From: JARRNO01 sp037384885
GTDB taxonomy: Bacteria > Acidobacteriota > UBA4820 > DSQY01
Direction: 5' to 3'
DNA: 8,347 bases
NCBI GenBank assembly: GCA_037384885.1
Contig: JARRNO010000170.1
Location: forward strand, 1-8,347
Shown: piece by piece, positions 7,149 through 8,347 of the stretch
Layout: every line of letters starts with the position of its first letter
How positions within the stretch are numbered: position 1 is the stretch's first letter
Made by a program: the position numbers and the translations under genes
The notes under the pieces: generated by a model
Told to the model about the DNA's origin: nothing
The model's database searches: none
The model's input: the letters and a program-made list of their open reading frames with translations, nothing else

Positions 7149-8057
7149 ATGGAACTTGCCATGATCGGACTTGGAAAAATGGGCGCCTTCATGGCCGAAC
7201 GCCTCTTGAATCACGGCCATTCGGTCATCGGATACGACATGAACCCTGAAGCGACCCAGAAGCTGGTGGAAAAGGGAGCGGGCGGCGCCGATTCTCTCGA
7301 GGGGGTTGTGGAGAAGCTTTCCCGGCCCCGCATTCTCTGGATGATGGTGCCGTCGGGGAAGGCCGTCGATGAAACCATCCAGGCGCTGCTCCCTCTCGTC
7401 AATGAAGGCGACGTGATCGTGGACGGCGGGAACTCGTATTACAAAGATACGCTGCGCCGGGGCGCCATGCTCCGCCAGAAGAAGGTGAACTACGTGGATG
7501 TGGGTACCAGCGGCGGCGTATGGGGCCTCAAGGAAGGCTACAGCATGATGGTGGGCGGAGACGAGGAGGTCGTCAAGCGTATGACGCCCATCTTCGAAGC
7601 GCTCGCACCGGCCCCGGACAAGGGCTGGGGGTACGTGGGGGCCGGGGGGTCGGGGCACTTCGTGAAGATGGTCCACAACGGCATCGAGTACGGCCTGATG
7701 CAGGCCTACGCCGAAGGCATGGCCATCTTGCAGCACAAGGAAGACTTCGACCTCGATCTGCACAAGGTGGCGGAGATCTGGCGCTTCGGCAGCGTGATCC
7801 GATCCTGGCTGCTGGATCTGATCTCCGAGGGCCTGGAGGAGAACCCCACGTTGGAGGGGATCGCCCCTTACGTGGTGGATTCCGGAGAGGGGCGGTGGAC
7901 GGTGGACGAGGCGATCGAACTCAGCGTGTCGGCGCCGGCCATCACCGTTTCCCTTATGGAGCGGTTCCGCTCCCGGGATCCCGAGTCCTTCGCGGACAAA
8001 CTGCTCGCCATGACGCGCAACAAGTTCGGGGGCCATGCGATCAAGAAGGAGGGCTGA
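7149..8057 (+). CDS. gnd: 6-phosphogluconate dehydrogenase, decarboxylating, short (about 300-residue) type
   Basis: The enzyme oxidatively decarboxylates 6-phosphogluconate to ribulose-5-phosphate, yielding NAD(P)H. It has 302 residues, matching the short bacterial form rather than the roughly 470-residue E. coli type. The Rossmann motif GLGKMG is at residues 7-12. The second strand ends in YDMN with acidic D30, where NADP-dependent enzymes typically carry an Asn-Arg pair, so NAD+ preference is likely. DGGNSYYKDT starts at 92, and TSGGVWG (120-126) forms part of the substrate site. Catalytic K173 and N177 lie in GHFVKMVHNGIEYG. The helical C-terminal domain is complete in the short-form sense. 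The ATG has AGGAG at 7138-7142, six bases upstream. The gene sits 18 nt after the HAD gene and 3 nt before zwf, and its last codons contain the zwf ribosome site. Confidence 0.95.
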   Translation: MELAMIGLGKMGAFMAERLLNHGHSVIGYDMNPEATQKLVEKGAGGADSLEGVVEKLSRPRILWMMVPSGKAVDETIQALLPLVNEGDVIVDGGNSYYKDTLRRGAMLRQKKVNYVDVGTSGGVWGLKEGYSMMVGGDEEVVKRMTPIFEALAPAPDKGWGYVGAGGSGHFVKMVHNGIEYGLMQAYAEGMAILQHKEDFDLDLHKVAEIWRFGSVIRSWLLDLISEGLEENPTLEGIAPYVVDSGEGRWTVDEAIELSVSAPAITVSLMERFRSRDPESFADKLLAMTRNKFGGHAIKKEG

Positions 8058-8060
8058 TCC

Positions 8061-8347
8061 ATGTCGAGGTCACAGCAGGAACCCTGCGTTTTTGTCATTC
8101 ACGGGGGCCGTGGAGACCTTTCGAGGCGGAAGCTGCTGCCCGCCCTCGCCCACCTGGTGAACGAGGGCCGCATCCACCCCAAAAGCCTGATCGTGGGTGT
8201 CGGACGCGACACGGAGACATCCGACGACGACTTTAGAAACCTGGCGCTCGAGTCCTTGAAAGAGGCGGGGGTGGCTCCCGAAGGCGACAAGGCCGATTTC
8301 TGGAAGCACCAGCTCTTTTACCAGGGCGTACCGGACGGCAGCGAGAA
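8061..8347 (+). CDS. zwf: Glucose-6-phosphate 1-dehydrogenase, N-terminal part (cut by window end)
   Basis: An open frame with no stop runs off the right edge, giving 95 complete codons. It matches the start of glucose-6-phosphate dehydrogenase: a beta strand (CVFVIH), the nucleotide-binding turn GGRGDLSRRKLLPAL, then SLIVGVGR followed by an acidic stretch and DDFRNLALESLKEAG. The enzyme oxidises glucose-6-P to 6-phosphogluconolactone. The canonical turn is FGASGDL or FGATGDL followed by a basic RKLLPAL-like segment; here it reads HGGRGDL, an unusual variant. The catalytic RIDHYLGK region would lie beyond the window and was not seen. The ATG at 8061 has a strong AAGGAGG at 8046-8052, eight bases upstream inside the end of gnd, so tight coupling with gnd is expected. 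The identification rests on about 60 conserved-looking residues plus the gnd neighbour. Confidence 0.85.
   Translation, partial: MSRSQQEPCVFVIHGGRGDLSRRKLLPALAHLVNEGRIHPKSLIVGVGRDTETSDDDFRNLALESLKEAGVAPEGDKADFWKHQLFYQGVPDGSE

Noticed and set aside
6801..8036. 411-codon open frame on the - strand opposite the HAD gene and gnd
   Set aside because: It spans two convincing + strand genes and their junction and shows no family motif.
7520..8236. 238-codon + strand frame crossing gnd into zwf
   Set aside because: It is out of frame with both genes, Arg/Gly-rich and low-complexity, typical of a shifted GC-rich frame.

Overview
This window is an almost gap-free, single-strand run of sugar-phosphate genes: a pentose phosphate pathway (PPP) locus. 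The DNA is GC-rich, every gene is on the + strand, spacing is tight (overlaps of 10 and 8 nt, gaps of 3 to 30 nt, and one gap of 147 nt), and most starts have clear Shine-Dalgarno sequences. This points to a bacterium. The mix of a short 6-phosphogluconate dehydrogenase, a transaldolase/phosphoglucose isomerase fusion and RpiB fits several GC-rich lineages (Desulfobacterota-like, Acidobacteria-like, Nitrospirota-like). I cannot place it more closely. A run of 80 N shows it comes from a draft scaffold, perhaps a metagenome bin.

Layout: 1-122 is a leader with a perfect extended -10 promoter element at its left edge. 123-1109 is a ROK-family glucokinase, overlapped by rpiB (1100-1579), whose only sensible start is the non-standard codon ATC. 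A 147-nt gap follows. Then come transketolase (1727-3721), the transaldolase/phosphoglucose isomerase fusion (3752-6511, with the assembly gap at the domain junction), a small HAD-family hydrolase with a TTG start (6504-7130), a short-type 6-phosphogluconate dehydrogenase (7149-8057), and the first 95 codons of glucose-6-phosphate dehydrogenase (8061 to the window end).

Together the genes can phosphorylate glucose (Glk), oxidise glucose-6-P (Zwf, Gnd), isomerise ribulose-5-P to ribose-5-P (RpiB), rearrange the carbon skeletons (Tkt, Tal) and return fructose-6-P to glucose-6-P (Pgi). That is the enzyme set for a cyclic oxidative PPP. 6-phosphogluconolactonase and ribulose-5-phosphate 3-epimerase are not in the window; they may lie beyond its right edge or elsewhere.

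The points most worth a second look are the ATC start of rpiB, the HAD hydrolase of unknown substrate next to gnd (a candidate metabolite-repair enzyme), the gap at the fusion joint, the acidic residue suggesting NAD+ use by Gnd, and the altered nucleotide-binding motif at the start of Zwf. I see no mobile element, CRISPR array, tRNA or rRNA, and no clearly new multi-gene system.
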